Assembly (NCBI RefSeq): GCF_007860105.1
Contig: NZ_SJPU01000003.1
Coordinates: 248,001-312,000, forward strand
DNA from: Allorhodopirellula heiligendammensis
GTDB lineage: Bacteria > Planctomycetota > Planctomycetia > Pirellulales > Pirellulaceae
Length of the DNA stretch: 64,000 nt
Direction: 5' to 3'
This document shows, piece by piece, positions 9,678-19,041 of this stretch (position 1 is the first letter of the stretch; each line of letters begins with the position of its first letter). The position numbers were made by a program, and so were the translations under genes. Under the pieces are notes generated by a model, which worked only from the letters and a program-made list of their open reading frames with translations, did not search any database and had not been told where the DNA came from.

Positions 9678-12263
9678 TTAGTAGTCACTTCGCGAAAAAT
9701 ACACGCAGCCGATCAGCAACATGGCCGTAATGAAAGTACCACAGCTTAACAGTGGCCCTGCAATCCGGTAGCGAACTACCTCAGCGGCTCCCCGATCACC
9801 ATTGCCAATCACCAAAGAGTCTTGTCCGGAAACCACCGCTGCCGTCGTGTCACCAAGTTGCAGAACCTGGGGTGTTAGCCACTCCAGCCCGCCCACTACG
9901 TAGTGATCCACCCATCGCCACACTGATAATGCCGGGGTGATGGAATCCTCGATAGTGGCTTCCATCCTACCGGTTGCTGTATGCGGAATGTCAATTGAAA
10001 AACGTGTCAACCGATCCACATTGTGGGCAACGACGAGGTCTCCCGATGCTGTTTTTGAGTGGGCCGGTTGCCAGTGCACAGACTCGGTGTCGTCAACCGG
10101 CAAACGACTTACGTGTTGGATCGTCGGTCCGACAACCTCGACGATGTCACAGTGCCCGGAGGAGGTACGCAGCAGGAAGTGATTTTCCGAAACTGCGATC
10201 AGCTCCAGCGGCGTACCGGGGACCGCCGATTGACGCGTCTCGGTATCCCATTGTCCTGCCAACTGCAACGTCCGTGCATCAAAGATCTGAAACGGTTGCT
10301 CGCCTTGAGCGACCACGACCCATCGTGTGGAGGCTGCGATGACTGGGGCGGCTCGATCGACTGCGTGAGGCAGGTTCACGTGCGCAGTTGTGGTCCATGG
10401 CTCGTTGCTGCGAGGTCCAGTGGGTTCCATTCGCTGCAGGCGATCGGCGGTCAATGCAATCAAGGTCCTCTCGTGAGGTACCTGGGTGACTCGAAACGGT
10501 GCGTTCAACACAACATCTGGAGGCAGAATGGAGACAAACGAATCCGTCGCTCCGCCCTGCATGGTGACGAGTGATTTTAGCCACGAACTGACCGATCCGA
10601 CCGCGCGAGCATTTCGATTGGCTGGGGTGTCATCGATTTGACCAGGGAGGTCGTCGCCGGTATCGGTAGTCACATCGTCGTTTACGCTGACCCGTGGAGT
10701 CTCTCCCACTGCTTCGAGAATGGATGCGGGATCGGTAACTAAGAGATCCCCCGTATTGATGGCAGCGACCGCTTGCTCATGCAAACACAGCAAATGCTCG
10801 GTGGCGGTCGGCAACCGCAGGCTCGGTTGGGGTTGCCAGCCCTCGTTGCGCGATAGGACAATGAGGTCGAGCGATCCCGACCCGAAGGGATTGAAGCGAC
10901 CGTTGCGAATCCGCGCGGTCAACACGTGGTCCGGGTCGAGCGTCACCGGGGTGAGCACGCGGTCACGCGAACCCGCCTCACTCTCGATCACGGGCACCCA
11001 ACGTTGTGAGGTGGGGTGCAAATGCACTAACCCGCTGCCGCCTGTGGCGGCAAACAAATCCTCGCCCGCCTGAGTCATCCCGATGATGCGATCGGGGGCA
11101 ACCACACGGGCGTTCACCACGCCTCCGACAATTCCCACCACGACGCAAATGGCTGCTAACGCACCAGCGGCGGCGATTGAAATGATCGCGGAACGCCACT
11201 TCAAACCCGCCAACACCGAAACGCTGAAGAATACCGCAAATATGACTACCGCGATGGGAACGCACCACAAAATTCGGCTGTTCCAGACATCCAGACGACA
11301 TCCGGCGATCAGATACAGCCCCAAAACTAATTGCGATACGCACAGGGTAACGAAGGCGCAGCCACCAATGAACTTGCTGATCAGCAGCCCGCTGCGTGTG
11401 ATGGGTTTGCTCAATAACAGGTGCAGTGAGCCCGCCTGCAGCATGTCAGGGACAATGGAAGCGGTCACCAGCACGCCCAGAAAGACCAGCACCAACCCCA
11501 ACAACCAGTTCACTAATACCGGGATGACGAATTGATTGAAGAGCGTGTCAAACTGCGCGCGATCGATCTGGAAATCAGTAGGGAACTCGAGGCCGGCATA
11601 GGTCAGCACCACCGAGCGGGCGCTGCGTGATTCAAACACACCCGGCAGGGCCGCTTCGATCCGCAATCGGCTGCGCCGTCTGAGCAGTGAATCAGTCAGT
11701 TCCGCAGCAGGGGTTTCGTCTAATTCTCGCAACTCTCGCAGGCGGACCGTGTCCGCCCAGGCATCTTCATCGTACCAAGAGACCTGCGACGGATGCGTTG
11801 GTGCGACATCAGGCAGGGGGGAGTTCTTCGTCGTCGACGGCTCCGGTGCTTGTAATGGTTCCGAGGTGGAGGATATTTCTGTGATTTCAGTTGTTCCGGT
11901 GCCGGCATCGGCATCGATCAACTCGTTCAATGCGTCCGTGAGCAGATTGAGGCGGATCCGCACTTCGTCGCCCTCACCAACCCGGCGTAGTTCGCGGCGG
12001 AGTTCCTCCGGCATGGCTTGGGCGATTCGCCCGATCGGAAGATCACGGGCAGCCGGATCCACGATACCCTGGGCGAGCATCGCTTTCATTCGCGTGCCGT
12101 TGTAGACATCAAACCAACGGAATGTGGTGGTGTAGTCTTCCCGCAAGCCGATTGGAGCGAGCGTCGCCAGGAGAATCCAAATTGCGAGAAAGGCAGCCCA
12201 TAGCACACGCGAGGCCAACGCGGCATGAAACGAGTCACTGATGATCGCTAGATAGGGTCTCAT
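9678..12263 (-). CDS. ABC-2 type permease with a large extra domain
   Basis: An 861-residue permease. TM1 is near residues 16-38. A region of about 200 residues follows, then a cluster of five membrane segments at about 245-390, including VNWLLGLVLVFLGVLVTAS and CVSQLVLGLYLIAGC. The motif PDMLQAGSLHLLLSKPITR is typical of ABC-2 permeases that pair with NatA/CcmA-like ATPases. Unusually, a region of about 430 residues (roughly 400-830) follows with repeated short beta-rich units such as DLFAATGGSGLVHLHP and RWVVVAQGEQPFQIFDA, resembling a beta-propeller, before a last TM (ITAMLLIGCVYF). Its start overlaps the ATPase stop by 4 bp (ATGA). The substrate is unknown. Confidence 0.85.
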   Translation of the reverse strand: MRPYLAIISDSFHAALASRVLWAAFLAIWILLATLAPIGLREDYTTTFRWFDVYNGTRMKAMLAQGIVDPAARDLPIGRIAQAMPEELRRELRRVGEGDEVRIRLNLLTDALNELIDADAGTGTTEITEISSTSEPLQAPEPSTTKNSPLPDVAPTHPSQVSWYDEDAWADTVRLRELRELDETPAAELTDSLLRRRSRLRIEAALPGVFESRSARSVVLTYAGLEFPTDFQIDRAQFDTLFNQFVIPVLVNWLLGLVLVFLGVLVTASIVPDMLQAGSLHLLLSKPITRSGLLISKFIGGCAFVTLCVSQLVLGLYLIAGCRLDVWNSRILWCVPIAVVIFAVFFSVSVLAGLKWRSAIISIAAAGALAAICVVVGIVGGVVNARVVAPDRIIGMTQAGEDLFAATGGSGLVHLHPTSQRWVPVIESEAGSRDRVLTPVTLDPDHVLTARIRNGRFNPFGSGSLDLIVLSRNEGWQPQPSLRLPTATEHLLCLHEQAVAAINTGDLLVTDPASILEAVGETPRVSVNDDVTTDTGDDLPGQIDDTPANRNARAVGSVSSWLKSLVTMQGGATDSFVSILPPDVVLNAPFRVTQVPHERTLIALTADRLQRMEPTGPRSNEPWTTTAHVNLPHAVDRAAPVIAASTRWVVVAQGEQPFQIFDARTLQLAGQWDTETRQSAVPGTPLELIAVSENHFLLRTSSGHCDIVEVVGPTIQHVSRLPVDDTESVHWQPAHSKTASGDLVVAHNVDRLTRFSIDIPHTATGRMEATIEDSITPALSVWRWVDHYVVGGLEWLTPQVLQLGDTTAAVVSGQDSLVIGNGDRGAAEVVRYRIAGPLLSCGTFITAMLLIGCVYFSRSDY

Positions 12264-13390
12264 GTCGCGTTGTCTTGTTGTTGCTCACGGACCAGGCGCA
12301 TGAACGTGTCTTCGAGTGAATGCCGGTGGGGCACCAAGCGGATCAGCGATCCCCCCGCACCGCGAATGCGGTCCACAATCTCATCGACTGCCGCCCGATG
12401 TTCGCAGCCAAACCGGCATCGGAAACGCAATTGACCGCTGCCCGCAGCGATAGGATCACCGAGCCAGACCACGCTATCGCCCACTGCTGGTTCGAGAATT
12501 CGCAGCTCCAGCCGCTCACGGGTTACCGCCCCGCCCAGACCATCGCCGCCAGAACCATCGTCGCCAGAACCATCGCCGAATGAACCATCGCCGAATGGAC
12601 CATCATCGACGGGCGGGCTCGACGTCGGCAGCTCAAACTCCAGTTCCACCATGATCTGGGAGCTCGTCGATCCTCGCGTTCCGACCATCTCCGCAATCGG
12701 CCCGGTAGCCAACACCTTCCCCTTGGCCATGATTGCCAAATGCGTGCAGATGAGTTCAACCTCGTGCAAAATATGGCTGTTGAGGAAAATTGTTTTTCCT
12801 GCATCTCGCAATTGCTCGATGACGTCGCGTACTTCGCTACGGCCTACTGGATCGAGACCGTCTGTGGGCTCGTCCAAGATCAACAGATCGGGATCGTGCA
12901 TGAGCGCTTGAGCCAATCCGAGTCGCTGCAGCATGCCTTTGCTGAATCGCTTAACGCTTTCGCGATCTCGCCTCGCCAGGCCGACGAGATCGAGTAGTTC
13001 GTCGCTGCGGCGGGCGATCGTGGGCGAATCGAGATGGCTGAGTCTGCCGTAGAACCGCAGTGCCGAGCGGGCCGTATGATGGCGATCCACACGAAGCGAT
13101 TCAGGCAAGTAGCCCACCCGGCGCCGCGCGTCGCTCGAACCTGCCGGCAGGCCAAACAACGAGGCGTGCCCGCCGGTCGCGCCGATCACTCCGAGCAGGA
13201 CCTTGATTAAGGTTGTTTTGCCGGCTCCATTGGGACCGAGCAACCCGAAAACTTGCCCAGCCTCCGCGTGCAGAGACACCCCCTGCAACGCATCGACATC
13301 ACCGCGCCGCAGCAGACTACTGCCACGATAGGTTTTCTCCAAACGATCAACTGCGATAATGCTACTGTCGGACGCTACCGTACAGCTCAC
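12260..13390 (-). CDS. ABC transporter ATP-binding protein
   Basis: I place the start at GTG 13388-13390, which overlaps the stop of the upstream 148-residue gene (GTGA). This gives about 376 residues; the open frame extends to 13483, but those residues do not look like an ABC protein. Walker A GPNGAGKT is at residues 52-59, the signature region is FSKGMLQRLGLAQAL, and Walker B with D-loop is LLILDEPTDGLDP. A Gly/Asp repeat (coded by 15-bp tandem repeats at 12539-12613) links the ATPase to a C-terminal domain of about 85 residues, like the DUF4162 regulatory tails. It energises the permease encoded immediately downstream. Confidence 0.9.
   Translation of the reverse strand: MSCTVASDSSIIAVDRLEKTYRGSSLLRRGDVDALQGVSLHAEAGQVFGLLGPNGAGKTTLIKVLLGVIGATGGHASLFGLPAGSSDARRRVGYLPESLRVDRHHTARSALRFYGRLSHLDSPTIARRSDELLDLVGLARRDRESVKRFSKGMLQRLGLAQALMHDPDLLILDEPTDGLDPVGRSEVRDVIEQLRDAGKTIFLNSHILHEVELICTHLAIMAKGKVLATGPIAEMVGTRGSTSSQIMVELEFELPTSSPPVDDGPFGDGSFGDGSGDDGSGGDGLGGAVTRERLELRILEPAVGDSVVWLGDPIAAGSGQLRFRCRFGCEHRAAVDEIVDRIRGAGGSLIRLVPHRHSLEDTFMRLVREQQQDNAT
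12539..12613 (-). repeat. 15-bp coding minisatellite in the ABC ATPase gene
   Basis: Five consecutive 15-bp units start ACCATCGCCG or a close variant (12539-12553, 12554-12568, 12569-12583, 12584-12598, 12599-12613). Read on the minus strand they code for a flexible Gly/Asp-rich linker (DDGPFGDGSFGDGSGDDG). The unit is a multiple of three, so copy-number change keeps the frame. Confidence 0.85.
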
Positions 13391-13833
13391 GTGAGCCAAG
13401 TCCGTAACAACATGGATAGCAACACGGCCGCACTCATGGCGATCACCGCCGCCAACAAGAGTCGGTTGGCGGGTTGACACCACGAGGGAGCATTGACCTC
13501 GCGGTTGTAGAGACTGCGGAATCGTTCCCGTTCACCAGCGGTGTCAAAAACGCCGTCTTCCACGATTTCCTGCACGCCGAATTGAATCGAATACTCGACG
13601 ACCCCATGTATATTGCGCCGCTCGGCGTTGTCATCGACACCGATGCCTTCGAAATACCACAGCTGATTTCCGAACTGTCGCTCAGTCTCGCAGCGATCAT
13701 CGACGCAGCGGAGGTTAATAATCTCACTGCTCTCGAGACAGAAGTGGGCGCGTTCGAGAGCACGCCCGCTATCCATGCGTACCTGGCGTAAAACTCGATC
13801 TGAAAACTGACGTTGGGGAGCTTGAGCGCGCAT
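13387..13833 (-). CDS. Small C-terminally anchored membrane protein, first gene of the ABC operon
   Basis: The ATG at 13831-13833 (MRAQAPQRQFSDRVLRQVRM) has an excellent ribosome-binding site, CGGAGG, 7 bases upstream, which decides the start inside a longer open frame. The protein is 148 residues: a soluble charged part with two or three Cys (HFCLESSEI, LRCVDDRCET), then GVVEYSIQFGVQEIVEDG, and a single C-terminal membrane helix (LLLAAVIAMSAAVLLSMLL). The stop TGA overlaps the GTG start of the ABC ATPase, so translation is coupled. No family was recognised. It is probably a partner or regulator of the transporter. Confidence 0.75.
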   Translation of the reverse strand: MRAQAPQRQFSDRVLRQVRMDSGRALERAHFCLESSEIINLRCVDDRCETERQFGNQLWYFEGIGVDDNAERRNIHGVVEYSIQFGVQEIVEDGVFDTAGERERFRSLYNREVNAPSWCQPANRLLLAAVIAMSAAVLLSMLLRTWLT

Positions 13834-14349
13834 TTGAAACCTCCGTTTACACGAACCGGTTCTCGGCCGGATACTTTCATTATTGCCGACTGAGTCGCTG
13901 GCGTCATCGGCAAGTGTGAAATTTTGTCTTAATATTCGGTCTGAGCGGATCCCTGAGGCAGATCCCCCAGATTTCCAGACTAACCTGATTAAGGGTGCAG
14001 ATTCGTTCAGGAACCATAACCGTGATGTTCCAACCGGCCTGCCACCCGCTGCGCAACCGCTGGCGAATGTTGGACGGATCGGGATGGACGCGCTGGGGTT
14101 TTTCATCAAGGATGCCCTGGCTGACCGCCATGCCTGCGATTTCCCTGTAAACTCGAGTGTTGGAGCGTCGGTGGTGCCGCGTCCCAGCCACACGAGCGTC
14201 CTAGCCACACGATGAGAGGTGTGCGGAAATAGGTGTGGAGAATACGAGAACCTCGAGAGCGTTCGAGTCTCTGCACACTCCAGCCGTGCGGGCGCTATGA
14301 TCCGTCGACCGGTTTTCAGCAGCGATCAATCATTCCAGTTACTGACCCT
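13834..14349. other. Divergent promoter region
   Basis: About 515 bp lie between the minus-strand ABC operon and the plus-strand histidine kinase. Frames that stay open here on both strands show low-quality, Arg/Ser-rich translations without ribosome-binding sites and are not called. AGCCACACGA occurs twice near 14190-14213. No confident promoter was found. Confidence 0.4.
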
Positions 14350-15465
14350 ATGTCCATGCCTCCGCCACCTGATCCGTCCCGTGACAGCACAGACTCAGAT
14401 CAACGATTGATGATCGGCGGCGCTTCTGACTCCCAGCCGAGACCCCGAGTCAAGCCCTTGACTCGTCCCATCACGCTGCACGCACCCATCACGTTGGGCG
14501 TCGTGTTGATTGTCCTGATCGTGATTTTGGGGGCCGTCTGGGTAACGGGCATCCTCCTCGGACTGCTGCGTGAGAACGAATCGCCCGCCCTGTCGTGGGG
14601 GATGTTGTTGGCAGGCTCCGTGTTGCTGGTGGCGGTGCTCGCAGGCGTGATCGCGTACCTGACCTTGAGTGTCAAGGCATTTAATTTGAACCGCCGCCAA
14701 TCGAACTTTATCGATGCGGTGACCCACGAATTGAAAAGCCCGATCGCGTCACTGAAGCTGTACTTGCAAACGATGACCCGGCATAATGTCGGTGTGGACC
14801 AGCAAGCTGAATTCCACAAGATTATGCTCGACGATGTTGAACGTCTCGACCTGCTGATTGATCACCTGCTCGAAGCGGCGCGAATCGAGCGGGGCGCCGA
14901 ATCGGAAGATGCTACCGAAGTCGATCTAGCTGAACTGTTGATGAAAGTGGGGATAGCGGCCAGCGTGCGATACAAACGTCCGCCGGACACCGTACAGATT
15001 GATTGTCCTGAGATCGTCTTGTCAGCACCACCGATTCAAGTCGAGATTCTATTTCGCAACCTCATTGACAACGCGATTAAGTATGGAGGAACGCCTCCGC
15101 GCGTTCGTGTGGTCGCCAGAATGAACTCAGAAACGAGCGGTGAGGTAACCGTTTCGGTGGGCGACAACGGCTTGGGCATTCCTGCCCATTTGCGGCGCAA
15201 AGTGTTTGGGCGGTTCGTCCGGTTGGGAAATGAGCTGGAACGCAGCAAGCCCGGCACTGGCCTGGGGCTCTATCTCGTCCGGAATGTCACCCATGCCCTG
15301 GAAGGACGTATCAAAATTGTCGATGCCGAGCATGCTGACGGCCCGCTCTCCAGCGCCGGTGAAGACGGCGGCAATTCAGGGACCGGCAATTCAGGGACAC
15401 GGTTCGACGTCACCCTCCCCAATGCGGCTTTGCGGCCCGCCTCGGAATCGGCACCGCGACCATGA
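14350..15465 (+). CDS. Membrane-bound sensor histidine kinase
   Basis: Start ATG 14350 (MSMPPPPDPSRDSTDSDQR) gives about 371 residues; the frame is open upstream but is not protein-like. A Pro/Ser-rich N-tail precedes TM1 (47-72) and TM2 (81-105), with only about eight residues between them, so there is no real sensor domain outside. The H-box is FIDAVTHELKSPIASLKL, with phospho-acceptor His at about 126. The ATPase domain follows with N-box FRNLIDNAIKYGG, G1 VGDNGLGIP and G2 GTGLGLYLVRN. The C-terminal tail has a GNSGTGNSGT repeat. No response regulator lies next to it. It probably senses the membrane or an intracellular partner. Confidence 0.9.
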   Translation: MSMPPPPDPSRDSTDSDQRLMIGGASDSQPRPRVKPLTRPITLHAPITLGVVLIVLIVILGAVWVTGILLGLLRENESPALSWGMLLAGSVLLVAVLAGVIAYLTLSVKAFNLNRRQSNFIDAVTHELKSPIASLKLYLQTMTRHNVGVDQQAEFHKIMLDDVERLDLLIDHLLEAARIERGAESEDATEVDLAELLMKVGIAASVRYKRPPDTVQIDCPEIVLSAPPIQVEILFRNLIDNAIKYGGTPPRVRVVARMNSETSGEVTVSVGDNGLGIPAHLRRKVFGRFVRLGNELERSKPGTGLGLYLVRNVTHALEGRIKIVDAEHADGPLSSAGEDGGNSGTGNSGTRFDVTLPNAALRPASESAPRP

Positions 15466-15693
15466 GTGGCCGGGCCGAAAAAGCTGATTTGGTCGACAAT
15501 CACGACCACTCGTGGTTATACTTTCACTCGACATTCATTGGACCGTACGTTCATTGCCAGTCCGAAGACCATTTGCCGCTTGGCACTCGCCACGATTGCA
15601 CCTCAAATACTGAGGCGATCACTTATCGGCACGATGCAGTCGACAGGTTTTCGGAGGAACTCTTATCCCGATCGACCACAGGAAGTTTTCAGC

Positions 15694-16158
15694 ATGTCTC
15701 TCGAAGACAACCCGATGTCGCCCATGTTTCGCATCGATGTCTCGGCGAAATCCGAGCCTCAACCGAACATGACGAGCGAGGAACTTACCGTCCAGCTGCT
15801 CCGACAGATGCTCGTCGGACAGCAGAAGCAGACCAAGCTGCTGGGGGAGTTGGTAGCTCAAAACGCAGCGATGCAGAAACAGCGGGCGGGTGAGTTGCAG
15901 CAATGGAAGGACGCCCACCCGCAACTCTCAAGGGCCTGTCGCCGAGCCGCTGAGACACTCAGCGAGGTGCAGACGGAATTCTTGCAGTCGGTCACCGAAG
16001 AAATCGAAGATTCGGGGGAGCATCTGGTCGAGGGCGAATACATGCTCAATGAGTTTATCGATCGTTTCGGTCCTCGCATGGCTCATCTCAACGGAATCCT
16101 GCAAGTCCTCGCCCAACTTGGTACGGGCGAACCTGTTGCCGAGCAGCAACAGCACTAA
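15694..16158 (+). CDS. Soluble coiled-coil protein of unknown function
   Basis: The ATG at 15694 (MSLEDNPMSPMFRIDVSAK) follows an AGGAAG sequence and gives 154 residues; the frame is open from 15466, but that part is not convincing. The middle is Gln-rich and helical (LLRQMLVGQQKQTKLLGEL), followed by HPQLSRACRRAAETLSEVQ and an acidic helix (EEIEDSGEHLVEGEYMLNEF). There is no signal peptide or membrane segment. It lies between the kinase and tRNA-Pro. It looks like a conserved small planctomycete cytoplasmic protein, possibly oligomeric; this is inference from composition. Confidence 0.75.
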   Translation: MSLEDNPMSPMFRIDVSAKSEPQPNMTSEELTVQLLRQMLVGQQKQTKLLGELVAQNAAMQKQRAGELQQWKDAHPQLSRACRRAAETLSEVQTEFLQSVTEEIEDSGEHLVEGEYMLNEFIDRFGPRMAHLNGILQVLAQLGTGEPVAEQQQH

Positions 16159-16307
16159 CCGGCACAGCATTTTGCTGGTTGGTAAAAAAAATTCCCAAGT
16201 GAACCTTTCCACAAACGGCTCCGTCCGTTACGCTCTGGCGAATTCAGCAAACGAGTCGCTTTTCTGACTTGCCGCTGAGCTCTCAAAGACACACATTATC
16301 GATACAT

Positions 16308-16381
16308 CGGGGCGTAGCTCAGCCTGGCAGAGCGCCTGGTTTGGGACCAGGAGGTCGCATGTTCAAATCATGTCGCCCCGA
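16308..16381 (+). tRNA. tRNA-Pro (anticodon TGG)
   Basis: The cloverleaf closes fully: acceptor CGGGGCG with CGCCCCG, D-arm AGCTCAGCCTGGCAGAGCG, anticodon stem CCTGG/CCAGG around loop TTTGGGA, and T-arm GCATG/CATGT around TTCAAAT. The anticodon is TGG. The C1-G72 pair and the A73 discriminator are hallmarks of bacterial tRNA-Pro. CCA is not encoded. Confidence 0.95.
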
Positions 16382-16389
16382 CTGTTTTA

Positions 16390-16429
16390 GAAGGCTGGTG
16401 TACCGCAGGTGCACCAGCCTTCTTTTTTT
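16390..16429 (+). terminator. Rho-independent terminator of tRNA-Pro
   Basis: Perfect 11-bp stem GAAGGCTGGTG (16390-16400) with CACCAGCCTTC (16412-16422), loop of 11 nt, followed by seven T residues. It begins 8 nt after the tRNA. Confidence 0.9.
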
Positions 16430-16725
16430 AGATCTCACGTGTGTCGCCAAGCTGGCGAGAAAGTCCTCTGAAAGTTCTTGTTCAGAGTTGAGTCAACGCA
16501 GAGGCACCACCCCATGTCTTCCCGCTCCGGGCGGAGCGGTGAGGAGGCGATACCGTGACAAGCCGTCGTCGGCCCCTCTCTTCCGAGACGATGGAATCTC
16601 GTCGCTCAATCTCGTTGTCGACTTCGCTCAGGCGGCGACGATTTGAGTTAAGATAACCGCAGCGTGGTCTGACTTTCCTGGACAGACCGGTCGCGTTCCC
16701 TCCCCCCATTCCCACCGAGCACGTC

Positions 16726-18927
16726 ATGCCGTTCCCTTGCTTTCCATTCCACCGCTCTTTGATGTCGATTGCGATCGGCGTCGTCGCTGCCACGACGGCC
16801 ACGCACGCGGACGTTCGCCTGCCGTCGGTGTTCAGTGACCACATGGTACTGCAACAAAAACAGGAAATCCGAATTTGGGGATGGGCTGAGAAAGGTGAAG
16901 CGGTCGACGTTCGCTTTCGTGATGCCGCCGCCACCACGCAGGCCGACGACCATGGACGTTGGCAGGTCGAATTGCCAGCGATGGACGCCACTGCCCAACC
17001 GCAAACACTCGTCGTCAAAGGTAACAACACGATCGAAGTGAGTGATATCCTGATCGGCGAAGTCTGGCTCTGTTCGGGGCAATCGAACATGGAATGGACC
17101 GTCGATCGATGCACCGATGCTGAGCAAGAAATAGCAGCGGCCAACTACCCGTTGATCCGACACATCGCCATTCCGAAAACATCCAGTTTTTTGCCCGTCG
17201 ATGACGTGCCCGCTGATTGGAAGGTCTGCTCGCCCGAAACCGCTGGTCGCTTCACAGCCTGCGGCTACTTCATGGCCCGTCATCTCTACCAAGAACTTAA
17301 TGTACCCATCGGTCTGGTAAATTCGTCTTGGGGAGGTACCCGTGTCGAACCGTGGACGCCACCGGTAGGATTTCAGCAAGTCCCTGCCCTTGAGAATATT
17401 TACCGGTCCATCATCACGCGCACACCGGGAACGGATGCCTACGAACAGCGATTGACCGCGCACATTGATGCGACAACCGACTGGGTCGAGACAGCCAGGG
17501 CGTCGATGAAAACCAACGCATTGCTGTCGCCCAGCCCTGCTTATCCGAGCGAATTATTGCCATTCAGCCAGCATCAGGATCCGACCATGTTGTACAACGG
17601 CATGATCCATCCAATCCTCGGTTTTTCCATTCGCGGAGCGATCTGGTATCAGGGCGAATCCAACCATGCCGAGGGCATGCTGTATCTGGAAAAGAAAAAG
17701 GCTCTGATCAGCGGTTGGCGTGAACTCTGGAAACAAGGTGATTTCCCGTTCTATTACGTTCAGATCGCACCGTATCAATACGGTAGTGAAGATGCTGAGA
17801 TCCTACCAAGGTTCTGGGAAGCTCAGGCGGCCGTGGAGGACGAGGTGCCCCACACCGCCATGGTGGTCATCAATGACCTCGCCACCATCGACAACATCCA
17901 TCCACCGGCAAAGCAGGAGGTGGGACGACGCCTCGCTCGGCTGGCGCTCAAGAACGATTATGGTCGCAGTGAAACTGTCGCTCACAGCCCAGAGATGAAG
18001 TCGATGGAAATTGATGGTAATCAAGTACGGATCGTATTCAGCAACGCTGCTGGCGGCCTGAAGACTCGAGATGGCCAAGCGCCCACTGATTTTGAAGTCA
18101 TTGGTGCCGGTTCAGGTGGCTTTCAACCCGCCACCGCGACGATCGATGGCGATACGCTGATCCTGACATCAGACAAAGTCAAGCAACCCGTGGCCTTCCG
18201 ATTTGCTTGGAACAAAACCGCTGAGCCCAATCTCATGGGCGGAACGGGATTGCCTGTCGGTGCGTTCCGTGGTGGCGAACTTCCTGAATTTGTCGATACC
18301 CTGCCAATCAGCAGCGACTATCAACTCGTCTACGACCTCGATTTGGCGAAACTCGGGAAAGAGATCCAGTATGATGTCGATAACAGTAACGATGTCAAAG
18401 CGTTCGATCGCGTTGCGTATCTCCTCGAACTCGCTCGCGAGGATGGTAGCGACCAAGCGATCTTTGTTTCCATGGATGCATTCACCGACGATGTCAATCG
18501 GATCGGTATTCCAACGAAGGCGTCGGGAGCTCATTTTCAGCAACGCGTCAATTCGCTCGATGTATTCACGACCGTCGATGGTATTCAAACCGGCGTCAAC
18601 ATGGCAAAAGGTAATATCGAGTTCTGGCCACACAATTATGCGGCAGCCAATGACGCAAAGGTGCCCGGGGCTAGCAATAGTGTTTACGACTTTGGTGACA
18701 AACCGAGCGAACCGGTCGATGGCTATGGAAGCATGCAAGTCCACGATTTCGGCGCGAAGCAAACTCTCTTTGCGATCAACAAATGGAATGCGGGAGCGAA
18801 AGCAGACATCGGCATTGGCAATAGTCCTGGAGAAACTCGTGATTGGACGTTCACCGGGAACGCCGATACATACACGAGCAAACGATTGCGTGTGTATGTG
18901 CACGTTCAATCCGGAGCACAGGACTGA
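16726..18927 (+). CDS. Exported sialate O-acetylesterase (SGNH/GDSL family)
   Basis: A 733-residue protein with an N-terminal signal peptide ([18 protein letters not shown]). The sequence then follows the family closely: [13 protein letters not shown] at 32-44, an N-terminal beta domain, then block [11 protein letters not shown] with nucleophile Ser at about 120. [13 protein letters not shown] supplies the second conserved Gln-Gly-Glu-Ser motif and [14 protein letters not shown] the catalytic Asp-x-x-His. The C-terminal 180 residues form an extra beta-rich domain ([13 protein letters not shown] through [12 protein letters not shown]) that standard sialate esterases lack. It would remove O-acetyl groups from sialic acids or other sugars in the periplasm. 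It is monocistronic. Confidence 0.9.
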   Translation: MPFPCFPFHRSLMSIAIGVVAATTATHADVRLPSVFSDHMVLQQKQEIRIWGWAEKGEAVDVRFRDAAATTQADDHGRWQVELPAMDATAQPQTLVVKGNNTIEVSDILIGEVWLCSGQSNMEWTVDRCTDAEQEIAAANYPLIRHIAIPKTSSFLPVDDVPADWKVCSPETAGRFTACGYFMARHLYQELNVPIGLVNSSWGGTRVEPWTPPVGFQQVPALENIYRSIITRTPGTDAYEQRLTAHIDATTDWVETARASMKTNALLSPSPAYPSELLPFSQHQDPTMLYNGMIHPILGFSIRGAIWYQGESNHAEGMLYLEKKKALISGWRELWKQGDFPFYYVQIAPYQYGSEDAEILPRFWEAQAAVEDEVPHTAMVVINDLATIDNIHPPAKQEVGRRLARLALKNDYGRSETVAHSPEMKSMEIDGNQVRIVFSNAAGGLKTRDGQAPTDFEVIGAGSGGFQPATATIDGDTLILTSDKVKQPVAFRFAWNKTAEPNLMGGTGLPVGAFRGGELPEFVDTLPISSDYQLVYDLDLAKLGKEIQYDVDNSNDVKAFDRVAYLLELAREDGSDQAIFVSMDAFTDDVNRIGIPTKASGAHFQQRVNSLDVFTTVDGIQTGVNMAKGNIEFWPHNYAAANDAKVPGASNSVYDFGDKPSEPVDGYGSMQVHDFGAKQTLFAINKWNAGAKADIGIGNSPGETRDWTFTGNADTYTSKRLRVYVHVQSGAQD

Positions 18928-19041
18928 ACGACCTCGCTTTGCTGCTCGCAGCAGCGATGATAGGTCCCGTTGATGTGGCGATACGCGTCGCGGGGGTGAC
19001 CCAATCGCGCGCGATGGACTCACGCGAGCCCCCGAGAAAGC

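Noticed and set aside
13474-13791. Plus-strand frame of 105 codons opposite the first gene of the ABC operon
   Set aside because: Looks protein-like, but the minus strand has an excellent ribosome-binding site, a C-terminal TM and GTGA coupling to the ATPase.
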